Shown piece by piece: positions 1 through 12,085 of a stretch of 64,000 nt of DNA. The notes under the pieces are model-generated. The model saw nothing but the letters and a program-made list of their open reading frames with translations. It was not told where the DNA came from and did not search any database. A program made the translations under genes and the position numbers. Every line of letters begins with the position of its first letter. Position 1 is the first letter of the stretch. Origin of the DNA: Amphiura filiformis (lineage: Eukaryota > Echinodermata > Ophiuroidea > Amphilepidida > Amphiuridae); contig NC_092628.1 of the NCBI RefSeq assembly GCF_039555335.1, positions 36,044,965 to 36,108,964 on the forward strand, read 5' to 3'.

Positions 1-462
1 TTACCTACATATCTCATTTGAAGTGGTTCATCCTCCTGAGCATTTTGACACCTTTTTTTTTAATGGAAATCGGTTAAAAAATGAAAGAGTGCGGTCATAA
101 ATAATCATTAAGTAGGGAGGATGTAACCCCGCCTCTTTTTTCCACATTTACAATCATTCTGAGCAAGTATTGGTCTTTTAAATAAACTTATGATGTATTT
201 ATTTACTTGGTCTAGATGTCTGGGAGTCCATTTTGACATTTTTTACTTGATTCAAATTTTCAATGGGGTTTTAAATCAAATTTACGATATGAATCCTCCC
301 CATCCTCCCCTAATCCTCAACCACCCTTGGCACATTTCATGCCAAACGTCATAAGAAAATAATTAAAAATATTTTAAACAGGATAAAAACATGAGTAATT
401 TAGAATAAATTAGCCTCAATTTAAGACCTAATTGAATCTTCTAAGTGAAGGAATACTCAAGA
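1..462. other. AT-rich intergenic DNA
   Basis: No coding potential, RNA gene or clear repeat structure was seen here. The sequence is AT-rich and runs into a dispersed repeat at about 463. Confidence 0.5.
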
Positions 463-785
463 GACAGTGTTTTGAAATCCAAGCTGCACATCAAAATGTA
501 ACTAATTGGATTTCTTTCATTGGAATTGGTAATCTGATAATTGCTTCAGGCAAAATTGCCAGACTCAAATCTATTTTAAATGTATATTATTTGAGAGAGA
601 CGGGATGATGAGACGAGGAGATGATCGACTAGAAAGAGAAGAAAGCGAGAGGAGAAGAGGCAGGGGTCCTTTTTTTTAAATGTCACAGTAATATAGACCA
701 TAATGACACCAAATTTGCGTTCGGACCTGATGTAGGCCTATCCTGCCTAGTTAAATGACGGACATGAGTGAGATTGCCCACTTCA
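463..785 (+). repeat. Dispersed repeat R, copy 1 (left part)
   Basis: This stretch, starting with the word CAGTGTTTTGAAATCCAAGC, recurs at 2629-3155 and 7881-8260, and partly at 7579-7860 and 11206-11310. The unit ends with a purine-rich block and the phrase GATGTAGGCCTATCCTGCC. Copies are highly similar. It looks like a non-coding interspersed repeat, possibly a decayed DNA transposon, whose ends I could not fix. This copy is interrupted at 785/786 by the composite element that follows and resumes at 2604. Confidence 0.7.
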
Positions 786-1255
786 GATCTCACACCACCA
801 AATCAGAGTCCCATAGAGATATGTGCTAAATGTGCCTTAAGAAAACGTCATTTTTTTCTTCACAGGAGCGACTCAGTTTTAAGCGGCAGCTATGATGGTT
901 GAAATCAGCCCTTGCCTGATCCCTCTGGCTGGGAAAAAATATAGGTTGACCGTCATTATTTTTTACGACTGACCCTCGAAGTCTACGATGTCTAGGAATT
1001 GCCTATTTTACAGGCAAAACCATGCCAGTGTTTCTGTAAAGAAAAGGCTGCTTAAAATCATTAAAAGTTATTTGATCTTGCCCATCTGTGGTACACATGC
1101 AGGAAATAATATTACTAATCATGACCAATCCAAATTTGGCTAAAATTATGCAAATTTCTGTTCATTTTAATGCTTAAATTGAGAATGCATGGGTTTTTCT
1201 AAGAAGTGAAATTAAGGGCGCACAACGATATAATTCTATTTGGTGGTGTGAAATC
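786..1255 (+). repeat. Left terminal repeat of composite element (MITE-like)
   Basis: This 470 bp unit has terminal inverted repeats GATCTCACACCACCAAAT / ATTTGGTGGTGTGAAATC. It is nearly identical to 2142-2603, and a diverged relative is present at 6366-6560. Confidence 0.75.
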
Positions 1256-1576
1256 TGAATGATCCAACATGTTTCTGATTGTCCTTAATTTCAGACTATT
1301 TTAATCTAATTAACTTATTTTTAGCATAATTTGAGCAAGAAGCTGGTTTAAAAAAATTTCAAGCAGGATCATTGTGTCTCTGACATCTGCTATCTACTGA
1401 AGATAGCATTGTGATTACCATGTTAAAGTTCACCAAGACTTTGGCTTTCAGCAATTTACAGTCAAGAGGGACAAGAAGCCAGGCAGACACACAGAAACAA
1501 AGAAGAGCATGTCCACAATGCCTGAATTATAAGTGTTGAATTATATGGCATATTAGTGAAGTCTACCCCCCCAATG

Positions 1577-1913
1577 TAAGCTTACCTGATCCGTGGGCAC
1601 ATTTTATGAGCTCCAACCAGTGCCCTAGCCCACGTGCCACCATATACTGATGTCTTCTCCATCTGGCAATGAGTCACTGCATACCATCATGATTGTAAAC
1701 ATTACATGGGTTACCTGTAGTGGAATCATAAGCTTAGCCTACCCCCCCAACACGCACACACACAAACCGTAAGCTTACCTGATCCAGGCGCCTATTTCAT
1801 GAGTTCCGACCAGTACCCTAGCACCATACTGATGTCTTCTCTATCTGGCACTGAGTCATTGCATGCCATTGATGATGTAAGCTTACAAAATATTATGATT
1901 GTAAACATTGCAT
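1577..1913 (+). repeat. Diverged tandem duplication inside the composite element
   Basis: Two diverged copies, about 190 bp apart, begin with TAAGCTTACCTGATCC (1577 and about 1770) and end with ATTGTAAACATT-CATGG (about 1706 and 1913). Each carries the block CCATACTGATGTCTTCTC. They are separated by a CACACA run. No coding meaning was seen. Confidence 0.65.
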
Positions 1914-2141
1914 GGCCAAAGTCACTCTACGAAATGGAATCTTTCACTCAAACACACATTTCGGGTCATAACTCACCTTAGCACTGGTATATTTGTAGCA
2001 AATGTTGCAGTTCTCTTCAATTTTAGCATTTAATTAACATCAATTCAGTCAATGCACTTCTTCGGTGGATGCAAACGCAAATTTGGAACAGGGCTAACTT
2101 GCTCAATCAAAAGTTGAGACTCACACACACAGCTCCATTCA

Positions 2142-2603
2142 GATCTCACACCACCAAATCAGAGTCCCATAGAGATATGTGCTAAATGTGCCTTAAGAAA
2201 ACGTCATTTTTTCTTCACAGGAGCGACTCAGTTTTAAGCGACAGCTATGATGGTTGAAATCAGCCCTTGCCTGATCCCTCTGGCTGGGAAAAAATATAGG
2301 TTGACCGTCATTATTTTTTACGACTGACCCTCTACGATGTCTAGGAATTGCCTATTTTACAGGCAAAACCATGCCAGTGTTTCTGTAAAGAAAAGGCTGC
2401 TTAAAATCATTAAAAGTTATTTGATCTTGCCCATCTGTGGTACACATGCAGGAAATAATATTACTAATCATGACCAATCCAAATTTGGCTAAAATTATGC
2501 AAATTTCTGTTCATTTTAATGCTTAAATTGAGAATGCATGGTTTTTCTAAGAAGTGAAATTAAGGGCGCACAACGATATAATTCTATTTGGTGGTGTGAA
2601 ATC
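2142..2603 (+). repeat. Right terminal repeat of composite element (MITE-like)
   Basis: This is the second, 462 bp copy of the unit at 786-1255, with a few small indels. Its right edge abuts TTCA, and the interrupted repeat R resumes immediately (GGCGCCAGTGTTGC). Confidence 0.75.
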
Positions 2604-2607
2604 TTCA

Positions 2608-3156
2608 GGCGCCAGTGTTGCATATAATTGACAGTGTTTTGAAATCCAAGCTGCACATCAAAATGTAACTAATTGGATTTCTTTCATTGGAATTGGTAAT
2701 CTGATAATTGCTTCAGGCAAAATTGCCCGACTCAAATCTATTTTAAATGTATATTATTTGTCATTCATTGACCAGGTTAAACATGTTAAAGATTGCAGAG
2801 GAGTGGAGAGGAGATCAAGCGAAGAGAGGAGGGCGAGTAGAGCAGGGAGGAGTTTATTCCGTTTATTTTAATTTTTCCACGTTGATCACAGACCTATTGC
2901 TAAAACAGTGAGAGGGGGAGACGGGGGGGGGGGGAGAAGGGTAAAGGAAATACAACGTCCAATAAAATTCAGATACCACGTAATTCAAAAGATGACACAG
3001 GTGAGAGCTGGGGAGGGGGAGACAGACAGACTAGAAAGAGACGAAAGCGAGAGGAGAAGAGGCAGGGGTCCTATTTTTAAATGTCACATTAATATAGACC
3101 AGAATGACATCAAATTTGCGTTCAGACCTGATGTAGGCCTATCCTGCCTAGTTAAA
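2608..3156 (+). repeat. Dispersed repeat R, copies 1 (right part) and 2
   Basis: Repeat R resumes here after the composite insertion, continues through purine-rich (GGAGA-like) sequence, and ends at CTAGTTAAA just before an inverted-repeat element. The same order is found at 7860-8260. Confidence 0.65.
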
Positions 3157-4801
3157 TCATGGAAGAAAGAGATAAGAAGGAACCACAACGAACGCATTCA
3201 CTTTGTTCACTCCCTTTACCAACATAGAATTCACATTGTTATTCATGAGGATTTACTTTGATCAATACCCAGCAAACACAAAACGTTTTGGACATCATTC
3301 GCAAAAGGTTATAAAAGGTTGCCAGAAAACGTTTAAATGTCGGGTTATATAAAGGGTATATTAAGAGTATAAAACGTTTTCATAACCTTAAAAAACATTT
3401 TTGATAATCTACTGCTCGGCAAACAAAAATGTTTTACAGAAAACGTTTAAATGTCGGGTTATATAAAGGGTATAAAATCGTTTTAATAACATTCCAAAAA
3501 CATTCTTGAAAACTTGATACAAAACATTTTAAACAGAATGTTATTTTGGGGTTGAAAAATATTTTGCAAAAAATGTTTGCCCAAAATATTTTCAATAACG
3601 TTTTAAAAACGTTTTTATGACCTTTATATAACCCGACATTTAAATGTTATTAAAAGGTTTTGAAAAAAACATTTTAAGAACATTTCTGTGTTTGCTGGGT
3701 TCAAATATTTTAACATAATGTTATTTAAGTATTGACAAAATATTTGGAAAAAAAAAAAAAAAAAATAGTTTACAATAACATTTTTTGAAAACATTTAAAA
3801 ATATTGTTGTAGTGTGTTTTCATACAAAACGTTTTAAAACGTTATCATGGCCTTTATACAACCCGACATTTTAATGTTGTTAAAACGTTTTTACTTAAAC
3901 CAAAAGCCAAAATATAACTTATTTAAAACGTTTTTAAAACGTTTTTGTGTTTGCTGGGTACCCATTAGTTTGGTATTGTACTCTATCATTTGCATGTCTC
4001 CTGGAGCGTGTCTAGATGATGATTTGAACTAATGACCTTCCATGCAAGCACACTATATGATTTTCTTTGGTGACGTGATCATCGGTCATTTTCGGTAATT
4101 TCCGTGCGTGATCGAATCGATTCGGCGACACCGTAATTTTCCGAAAAAACACTCTTGTTGCATGCTGGGAAGGTTTGACCTGACAACAAGATGGCGCCCT
4201 TCATCTCTATCTTCCATTTTGCCCAATTTTCCCGAACTTTGATGACTTTTTTCTCAGAATTGGCAGTCTTTGGCACTGAAACGAGTTAGCTAGTTATGAT
4301 TATAGACATGTAAGCTATTAAATTCATCAGGTTTCATGTACCGGACTCAACCGGAACATTTTGAATTATTTAAGAACATTACATCTATTTTTCATGGAAA
4401 ATTTACGCAATGAAGTCACCAAAATCTGACCTTATTTGATCAAGATGAAACTCAGCAATAAACGGCCGATTTTGATGAACTTTTCGATGTTTTAAAGTAC
4501 ATTTTCTACACAACACGATCGAGAAAACAGTTTGACTGTAAACCGAAACAAAGCTTCTATGCATGCTCAAAGCATCAGGGAAATTCCAGAATCTTACTTC
4601 CGTAGTGCTTGTTGTTCGTGGATGGGTTTGTTATATTTTTTTTTTCAGTAATGATTTCGCCAAGCAGCGATCGCGGTAAATGGACTATACATGAACGGAA
4701 GTACCATTGATAGCTTTTCTTTTCATGCGTCAATAGATAAGCGGATTAAAACTTGGCCGATCGAAGTCGTTGTGGTTCCTTCTTATCTCTTTCTTCCATG
4801 A
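3157..4801. mobile_element. 1.6 kb element with 34 bp terminal inverted repeats
   Basis: The left end TCATGGAAGAAAGAG (3157 onward) is the perfect reverse complement of the right end CTCTTTCTTCCATGA (to 4801). The match continues through 3190 and 4768, about 34 bp. Repeat R is broken at its left edge. The element contains a nested TA-flanked MITE at 3268-3958. It has no transposase-like ORF and no target duplication I could confirm. It is probably a non-autonomous DNA transposon. Confidence 0.65.
3268..3958. mobile_element. Foldback MITE with CCCAGCAAACACAAAACGTT ends and TA TSD
   Basis: Termini CCCAGCAAACAC and GTGTTTGCTGGG are flanked by TA on both sides (3266-3267, 3959-3960). Inside, the phrase ATGTCGGGTTATATAAAGGG occurs twice forward (about 3337 and 3447) and twice inverted (about 3620 and 3850), so most of the element can fold back. 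A second internal end (GTTTGCTGGG near 3690) suggests one copy inserted in another. A shorter relative lies at 21028-21241. Confidence 0.75.
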
Positions 4802-4929
4802 ACAGAGATGATTTTCATTTTGGACTTTACTAAGTCCAGATTTATTTTAAACTTGAAATTAAATTCACTTTGTGTAACAAGTATGATTTTGAATGTCCAA
4901 TTTATTATCCATTCCAAAAGGAGCACCCC

Positions 4930-5095
4930 CTTCCAAGGCTATATGATTAGGATTTGGACTAAGGTTAGGAATTGATATAGGATTAGGGTTTGCCTGTTAA
5001 GGGTATGTTAGGGTTAAGGTTGGGATTAGGGTTAGGTTAGGGTTAGGATTAGGATTAGGGTTAGGATTAGGGTTAGGATTATAATTACGGTTGGT
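4930..5095 (+). repeat. Degenerate interstitial TTAGGG tract
   Basis: GGATTAGGGTTA-type hexamers are repeated about 15 times with substitutions. The composition is that of the animal telomere repeat, but the tract is short and degenerate, so it is an interstitial tract and not a chromosome end. A second one lies near 46890. Confidence 0.7.
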
Positions 5096-5810
5096 GTTAT
5101 GGCCCATGTTTAGGGTTATAGGGTACCGTATGTAGGAGGGGTCTGCAATTACCTTGGATAAAATACAGTTGTTTGTGTGGGTGTGTGTACATCTGTACAG
5201 GTACATGTATGGCTATGTGAATATAGGCCTGTGATTCATATGAAGAATGTGCATGGTCTTTTTATAGTACAAGGACAAATTGGCCAATGCCAGAGGCTAT
5301 ATGCATACCAATGTGTGTACATCTACAAATGAGAAATTTTTGGTGGTTTGCTTTTCATTGCAAATTGCAGTCATTTTAAATTATCGCAGTTTTTTTAATT
5401 GCAACTTCCTACACACAAAATGGCGTTTAATTTACTCGCAACATTACGCGTCTGGTAAAGCCGTGAAATTGCATGCCTATTTAGAGGATATATCTCATCA
5501 TTTGTATAATGTACATCATCACTATACTTGTCCATGTTATCAAAGATATGGCTATATGCAGCTGTGAATTTCAGCCCCCCCCTTATGGCCAGGGTACCAC
5601 GGGGATGGGTGGCTGGGACTTATACCAGGGCTAAATTTCAAAAATGTTAAAACTCCCGGCCAAGTCCCGGACCGACGGGAAACAACACATGGCCGGCCCT
5701 ACAGGGACAAATTTTGTGTCAATGCCCGTCTGTTATATAGACTGCCCGGCTATTTTTTCCGGGTACTCTGCACTGCAGCCAGGGGTTGGAGTGGGTCAGG
5801 AACTCAGGGT

Positions 5811-6235
5811 TTCAATTGACAAGTGCATTATCAACAGTCTTCATTTTCACGTGCATGAAATCTATAAGCTTAACTACTGAACATACGGGCCTATGCACCC
5901 CCCCACAATCATAATTACTCACATCACTAGTATCACAGGGTCAGGCTTTCAATTGACAAGTGCATTATCAACAGCCTTGCATTTTCACGTGCATGAAATC
6001 TATAAGCTTAAATACTGAATATACAGGCCTATGTACCCCCCCCCCCCTCAGCACACACACACAATCATAATTACTCACATCACTAGTATCACAGGGTCAG
6101 GGTTTCTATTGACAAGTGCATTATCAACAGCATTGCATTTTCACGTGCATGAAATCTATAAGCTTAACATACAGGTCTATACCCCCCCACAAACACACAA
6201 TCATAATTACTCACATCACTAGTATCACAGACATT
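5811..6235 (+). repeat. Three tandem copies of a 137-156 bp unit
   Basis: Units start near 5811, 5948 and 6104 with TTCAATTGACAAGTGCATTA (the third reads TTCTATTGAC). Each contains TTTTCACGTGCATGAAATC, TCTATAAGCTTAA, a C run, and ATTACTCACATCACTAGTAT. Unit length varies mainly through the C run. The fragment CATGAAATCTAT recurs just past the array. No product is predicted. Confidence 0.8.
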
Positions 6236-6365
6236 CAAATTCCATCATGAAATCTATTCGGCTTTCACAGTACACTGATTTTCAAGTTCAAACGCTAGCT
6301 CTTCAAAGGTGCTGAATTCGACCATCGTGCAAATCGCCAGATATCGTATGAGGAAATTTACATAA

Positions 6366-6560
6366 GGGCGCACATCACTGAAAATGATGCCAGTTTTTCT
6401 CTATAAAAATGCTAATTAAAATCATTTAAACAATTTTTGATATCTGCCATCTGTGATACACTTGTAGGATTTAATATTACTAATCATTACCAATCCAAAT
6501 TTATGCAAATTTCTGCTCATTTTAATGCTTACTTTTAGAATCTATGTTTTTTCTTAGAAT
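6366..6560 (+). repeat. Diverged copy of the 470 bp MITE unit
   Basis: It aligns with 1022-1200 and 2370-2540 through shared words such as ATATTACTAATCAT, CCAATCCAAATTT and TTTCTGCTCATTTTAATGCTTA. It is clearly more diverged than the two copies of the composite element, and so older. Confidence 0.6.
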
Positions 6561-6784
6561 AAAAATAAATTAAGATTTGTTCCAAGTCTACCATGTTACA
6601 ATACTGATAATTCAATAAAAAAAACTTTTTAGACTGCAACAAGTCTGTCCTAAAACATTGTATTTATTTGGATAATGAATTGGAAATTCAAAATCATATT
6701 TGCTACACAAAGTAAAATTATTTGAAGTTTGAAATATATAGTGGACAAAATAAAGTCCAATTTGAAAGAATTTAATGTTCATGG

Positions 6785-7260
6785 TTAAATGAGAGACATG
6801 AGTAAGATTGCCCACTTGAAGCACCAGTGTTGCATATAATTGACTTATCCAACCTTTATTGACAGACATAAGTGTGATTGACAGCACCTATTATTACCTC
6901 TTGAAATGAGAAGCATGATGCCGGCCCCAAACGTAACAATGAAGTCAAATTACACACCATCTCACTTAATTCCTTGCGTTTTCGCTTCTGAACAATAGAG
7001 CTCCCGAAACAGAAAAGATAAAACGACAGTATCCGTCGTTTTATCTTTTCTGTTTCTGTTTCCGGTTTCGGATCTCATTGTTATTTTGAAGTGATAGCAT
7101 GGTACGTGTGAACAATCCTTTTATTCTAGTCTTTTGTTGACTACAGAAAAGTTGAACGAAGATAACTTCTTTTTCGGTTTCGGGAGTTATGTTAATTTCT
7201 GACATGAAAAACGTGAGATGAGAGGGTTGATCCCGGGGGGTTGATGCTAATCTAGACAAA
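6785..7260 (+). repeat. Dispersed repeat block with perfect hairpin
   Basis: The block starting GACATGAGTAAGATTGCCC recurs at 11868-12085. The part TTCGGATCTCATTGTTATTT to GAGAGGGTTGAT recurs at 8300-8465. At 7005-7056 the arms CGAAACAGAAAAGATAAAAC and GTTTTATCTTTTCTGTTTC face each other over a short loop. The same CTCCCGAAACAGAAAAGAT word occurs near 11830 and 12060, so this looks like a terminus shared by several copies of one element. Confidence 0.6.
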
Positions 7261-8552
7261 AGTGTCTAAATTTTACGGTCGTAAATTCCCGATAAATGGT
7301 ACGGCTTCAATTGACTTGCGTTGGGTGTATAGGTACTCCAGCCTAGGCGGGAATAGCTCCTGAAAATAGCCCAGCGTAGAAATATACATTAATAGAATTA
7401 ATCAATAGTAATCAGTGTTGCCAAGAATTACGTATACTTGTTCGTGCAATCGCGCAAAAATCGGTCATATTATGATTATGTAGAGATTAAATGGGGAATT
7501 ATTTTCGTCCCAAATACACCTTAAAACTTGGTTATATGCAACACCAGAGAAGTGCGTTGCCCGGGGTGCGTTGAAGTGAAACTAATAGGATTTCTTTCAT
7601 TGGAATTGGTAATCTGATAATTGCTTCAGGCAAAATTGCCAGACTCAAATCTATTTTAAATGTATATTATTTGAGAGAGAGGGATGATGAGATGAGGAGA
7701 TGATCAACTAGAAAGAGAAGAAAGCGAGAGGAGAAGAGGCAGGGTCCTTTTTTAAATGTCACAATAATATAGACCATAATGACACCAACCAGTTCGGACC
7801 TGATGTAGGCATATCCTGCCTAGTTAAATGACGGACATGAGTAAGATTGCCCACTTCAGGCGCCAGTGTTGCATATAATTGACAGTGTTTTGAAATCCAA
7901 GCTGCACATCAAAATGTAACTAATTGGATTTCTTTCATTGGAATTGGTAATCTGATAATTGCTTCAGGCAAAATTGCCGGACTCAAATCTATTTTAAATG
8001 TATATTATTTGTCATTCATTGACCAGGTTAAACATGTTAAAGATTGCAGAGGAGTGGAGAGGAGATCAAGAGAAGAGAGGAGGGCGAGTAGAGCAGGGAG
8101 GAGTTTCGGGAGGAGTTTATTCCGTTTATTTTAATTTTTCCACGTTGATCATAGGCCTATTGCTAAAATGTCACAGTAATATAGACCATAATAACACCAA
8201 ATTTGCGTTCGGACCTGATGTAGGCCTATCCTGCCTAGTTAAATGACGGACATGAGTAAGGGTCCTTTCATCTTTTCTGTTTCGGTTTCCGGTTTCGGTT
8301 TCGGATCTCATTGTTATTTTGAAGTGTTAGCATGGTACGTGTGAACAATCCTTTTATTCTAGTCTTTTGTTGACTACAGAAAAGTTGAACGAAGATAACT
8401 TCTGTTTCGGTTTCGGGAGTTATGTTAATTTCTGACATGAAAAACGTGAGATGAGAGGGTTGATGCTAATCTAGACAAAAGAAGTGTCTAAATTTTACGG
8501 TGGTAAATTCGCGATAAAGTGTACGGCTTCAATTGACTTGCGTTGGGTGTAT
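7261..8552 (+). repeat. Repeat mosaic holding empty sites of two insertions
   Basis: Segments of repeat R and its neighbours are arranged head to tail here. The sequence around AGGT at 7331-7334 is the unoccupied form of the site filled by element E1. The sequence around TTCA at 7855-7858 is the unoccupied form of the site filled by the composite element at 786. No genes were seen. Confidence 0.65.
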
Positions 8553-8556
8553 AGGT

Positions 8557-10958
8557 GGTCGAATCCAACGAAAAGTGTACATGGCATGTTCAGGGCCATA
8601 ACTTAAAAGTATTAATCAATTGGCATTCGGTTTTGTATTGTGTTTATTCGCCTTGATCATACGCTTCGCGCCATATATAATAAGACCCCTTCTGTGAAAA
8701 ACTTAGACACAGAGACCCCAAAACATGCTATTTTTACCCATTTTTTCAAAATATTTCTTAAAGTATTTTTAAAAACATATAAATCAGTTATGAAAAGAAG
8801 TCATTGGATTGAATCTAAATTGATTTCCTGAAAGGTGTGTATTCAAAGATTGCCTGTTCAATTTTTCACATATTTGTACATAATTATGAATTTTTGTGAT
8901 AATTTTTGAGTGGTATTTTTTACATTACCTACGAATACAATTTTTCATAGCACTAGATATATCTTTAAAAAATGGAAATCACTAATAAATGCGCAATTGA
9001 TACAAGCTTTGATATGTCCAATACTGAAATGCATTGCATTCGGACATCTTTATTATTGTGTTTAGCTGCCAGAAATTCTAAATGGCACAAAGGTAGGTTT
9101 GGTAAAAAATATGCATTACCTCCGAATACATGTTAAAAGCTGTGCCATTTCCACAAAGTGAGAGAATAGTAAACAATAGTTAAGCAATAGGTGCAGGGTA
9201 ATACACTCTTTATTTCTACCAAGTTTCAATAGCCTGCGTTTAAATATTTCTGAGATGTCAACAATAAAAGCAAGTATTCGTAAGTAAATTTCGGTAACCG
9301 AATGTTACCTACGAATACAATTTGACATCATGACAGTATTGTGAAACACCGCCATTCATGCCAATGCCCATATTGGTACATAACAAAGGCCTGTATGTTT
9401 GCTATCAAATCATATGTCAATGAAAGTTTCGAATTCACATACATGCCCACCATGCAAAACTGAATACGGCTTAATTGGTGAAAAATATGTACTGAAATAG
9501 ACGACGGTCTGCTCATTTGAAAGAAAAATCAGAATCAAAGAAGATTAGAAGGGGATAAATACTTGGATTTGTCAACTGTCATGTGTGCTTTATTTTAAAT
9601 GTTTACCGACCTTCTGGTTTCTGAGTAATTTGTGTCCAAATTGATTTATTCGAAGGTAACTTTTGACGTTTTTGCTAAGGTTACCTACGAATACCATGGA
9701 AAAACGACTGTTCTCATTGTCTCATGATCTAGACAACACATTGATGGACCCTGGTATAAAGCTAATTGTAGTTGCCCTCACACGAAAGGCCACAAGACGT
9801 AACTGACTCCAAGATGGACTTCACAAGTCTACAATAACGGTTTTAAGCGATTTGTGTGCAATTAAGCAAATTAAAGTCACTTTAGTGCCTTTGTTTCTTA
9901 CTTCAATCCTCTTTCAACCGCTGTGAACCGACATTATTAATACATGATAGGGTCTAAAGTATCAATAAACGCACATAAAGAAAATAATACATTCAAAGTG
10001 CTTTATAAAATGAAGTTTTGATTGCGATATCCACCAAAAGTCTAATTCTTACCTACAAATACTGAAATGTTACTTACGAATACAGCATAATACATGACAT
10101 GTGCAATGAAGTGTCTCTACCAATGGAAATTAATTGTCAAAAACTTTAAGCGGTACCCCAGGACCCATATACGGATTCATTCAACAATTATTTATTATGT
10201 AAAATTGCTGATTAACTACTTGTATATCAAAATGAAGTGGTCAAAAGCATCAAAATGTTTTTGATCTAAGGTAATAGCATTTATTCATTTGGACGTACCA
10301 TCTGAAAGAGATCTAAAAACTACCATTGTATTAATACATTACCATAATAGCAAAATTTAAACCTCTAAACTCAATATAGATATTGTTAAATCGCTCATGT
10401 TACCTACGAATACCCGGGTTTCTTCACCTTTTCATTGTATAAAGCGTTAGGTGTATGCGTATAATTCCTAATATTCTTGAAAACATATATCCTACTCGTT
10501 CTAATACAATGTGTAAATTGATTCATACTAATTTGATAAATAAAATACAGAAACTGACCTAAACTTCATTTTCAAAAATAAACTAGCATAAATTGACTAA
10601 GATCATATTGATCGCGTTATAAAAATATACACATATTTTCTGGTTGAGCTAGCATTTTCCTCACACCCTGTGGTCTACTTTACACGAAAAAAGTGTTAAA
10701 AGGAATATTCCATTTGTTTTAGGTTGATTAGTATTGCGATAGTGAAAGCATCCTAGTGGTATTCGTAGGTAACATTTGGTTTTGATATCACATTTACTAT
10801 CACACGTCCTGGATTTATTTTTCAAGATTAGTAATGGCACTTTTGGTTCCTATAAGGCCAATATGTCATCAATCAATGGGCAAAAGGAAAAATTGTGGAG
10901 ACATTTTTATTTCGGACTTTTATTTTTGGCCCGTGGACACTTTTGGTTGGATTCGACC
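8557..10958. mobile_element. Element E1: 2.4 kb, TIR GGTCGAATCCAAC, TSD AGGT, about ten TTACCTACGAATAC motifs
   Basis: The left end GGTCGAATCCAACGAAAAGT and the reverse complement of the right end agree at about 25 of 28 positions. AGGT is duplicated at 8553-8556 and 10959-10962, and an empty site exists at 7331-7334. The body has no long ORF but carries the word TTACCTACGAATAC, or one- to two-base variants, at about 8925, 9116, 9274 (reverse), 9305, 9646 (reverse), 9681, 10049, 10070, 10400 and 10759 (reverse). I saw none outside E1 except related words in E3. The TIR matches E2 and E3. It is a non-autonomous DNA transposon; the superfamily is not assigned. Confidence 0.85.
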
Positions 10959-10962
10959 AGGT

Positions 10963-12085
10963 ACTCCAGCCTAAGCGGGAGTATCTCCTGAAAATAACCC
11001 AGCGTCGAAATATACATTAACATGATTAATATAAATTAATCAATAGTAATCAGTGTTGCCAAGAATTACGTATACTTGTTCGACGTGCAATCGCGCAAAA
11101 ATCGGTCATATTATGCTTATGTAGCGATTAAATGGGGAATTATTTTCGTCCCAAATACACCTTAAAACTTGGTAATATGCAACACCAGGGAAGTGCGTTG
11201 AAGTGAAACTAATAGGATTTCTTTCATTGGAATTGGTAATCTGATAATTGCTTCAGGCAAAATTGCCAGACTCAAATCTATTTTAAATGTATATTATTTG
11301 AGAGAGTGGGGAAGATGAGACGCGGAGATGATCTGGTGGAGGAGAGGAGAGGAGCGGAGAGGAGAGGAGAGGAGAGGAGAGGAGAGGAGAGGAGGGAGAG
11401 GAGGAGAGGAGAGGAGAGGAGATGATGATGATGATAGTGATGGTACTGATGTTGATGACAATGACGATGATGATGTTGAATAAATATGACATGGTATGAC
11501 AATCAATTGTTAATCTGACAATTGGGCCTATATTTCAAAGTTTTTACAGAAAATTCAACCTTTTCATTCGGATTGGCATTTTGTCACATTACATGTGAAT
11601 CAGTTTACCAACATCAAAGGCCTATCGGTATTAGAGGATATTAAAGCGAGCGAAAGGGGCGCTAGACCACTAAAAACACCGGTCATCCACACACTGTGGG
11701 TGTTCCATTCTTGTCTTATCCAGACAGGCATGCAGGTATCTACCTATTGAAATCAGCTGATTGGTACTTCAATGAATTCAAGGAGCAGATCAATTCACAT
11801 AAATCCCTTGCGTTTTCGTTTCTGAACAATAGAGCTCCCGAAACAGAAAAGATGAAACGAGGGTTAGATTGCCCACTTCAGGCGCCAGTGTTGCATATAA
11901 TTGACTTATTCAACCTTTATTGACAGACATAAGTGTGATTGACAGCACCTATTATTACCTCTTGAAATGAGAAGCATGATGCCCCAAACGTAACAATGAA
12001 GTCAACTTACACACCATCCCACTTAATCCCTTGCGTTTGTGTTTCTGAACAATAGAGCTCCCGAAACAGAAAAGATAAAACAGCA
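10963..12085 (+). repeat. Repeat mosaic continuing past E1
   Basis: 10963-11302 is the continuation of the sequence interrupted by E1 and matches 7335-7672. 11868-12085 matches 6790-7015, including the CTCCCGAAACAGAAAAGAT end. No genes were seen. Confidence 0.6.
11334..11440 (+). repeat. GGAGA purine minisatellite followed by GAT repeat
   Basis: This is a run of GGAGA units (11336-11421) followed by GATGATGATGATGAT. All reading frames across it are low-complexity and are not credible proteins. Confidence 0.85.

Larger units (their letters stand above)
786..2603. mobile_element. Composite element with 470 bp terminal direct repeats and 4 bp TSD (TTCA)
   Basis: A near-identical segment occurs in direct orientation at 786-1255 and 2142-2603, enclosing 886 bp of different sequence. 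The whole unit is flanked by TTCA at 782-785 and 2604-2607. The uninterrupted target is present in another copy of repeat R, where TTCA occurs once at 7855-7858, so the 1.8 kb moved in as one unit. Each terminal repeat itself ends in inverted repeats (GATCTCACACCACC and GGTGGTGTGAAATC), which suits a MITE. No tRNA-complementary primer site, polypurine tract or ORF is visible, so an LTR element is unlikely. I infer two MITE copies mobilised together with the DNA between them. Confidence 0.75.

Noticed and set aside
786-2603. LTR retrotransposon interpretation of the direct repeats
   Set aside because: No tRNA primer site after the left repeat, no polypurine tract before the right one, no TG...CA ends and no coding capacity.
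4997-5206. NPNPNPNPN-repeat frame
   Set aside because: Translation of the degenerate telomere-like tract.
11278-11506. Ser/Leu/Pro-rich frames on the minus strand
   Set aside because: They come from the GGAGA and GAT repeats and are open in all three frames, so they are not proteins.
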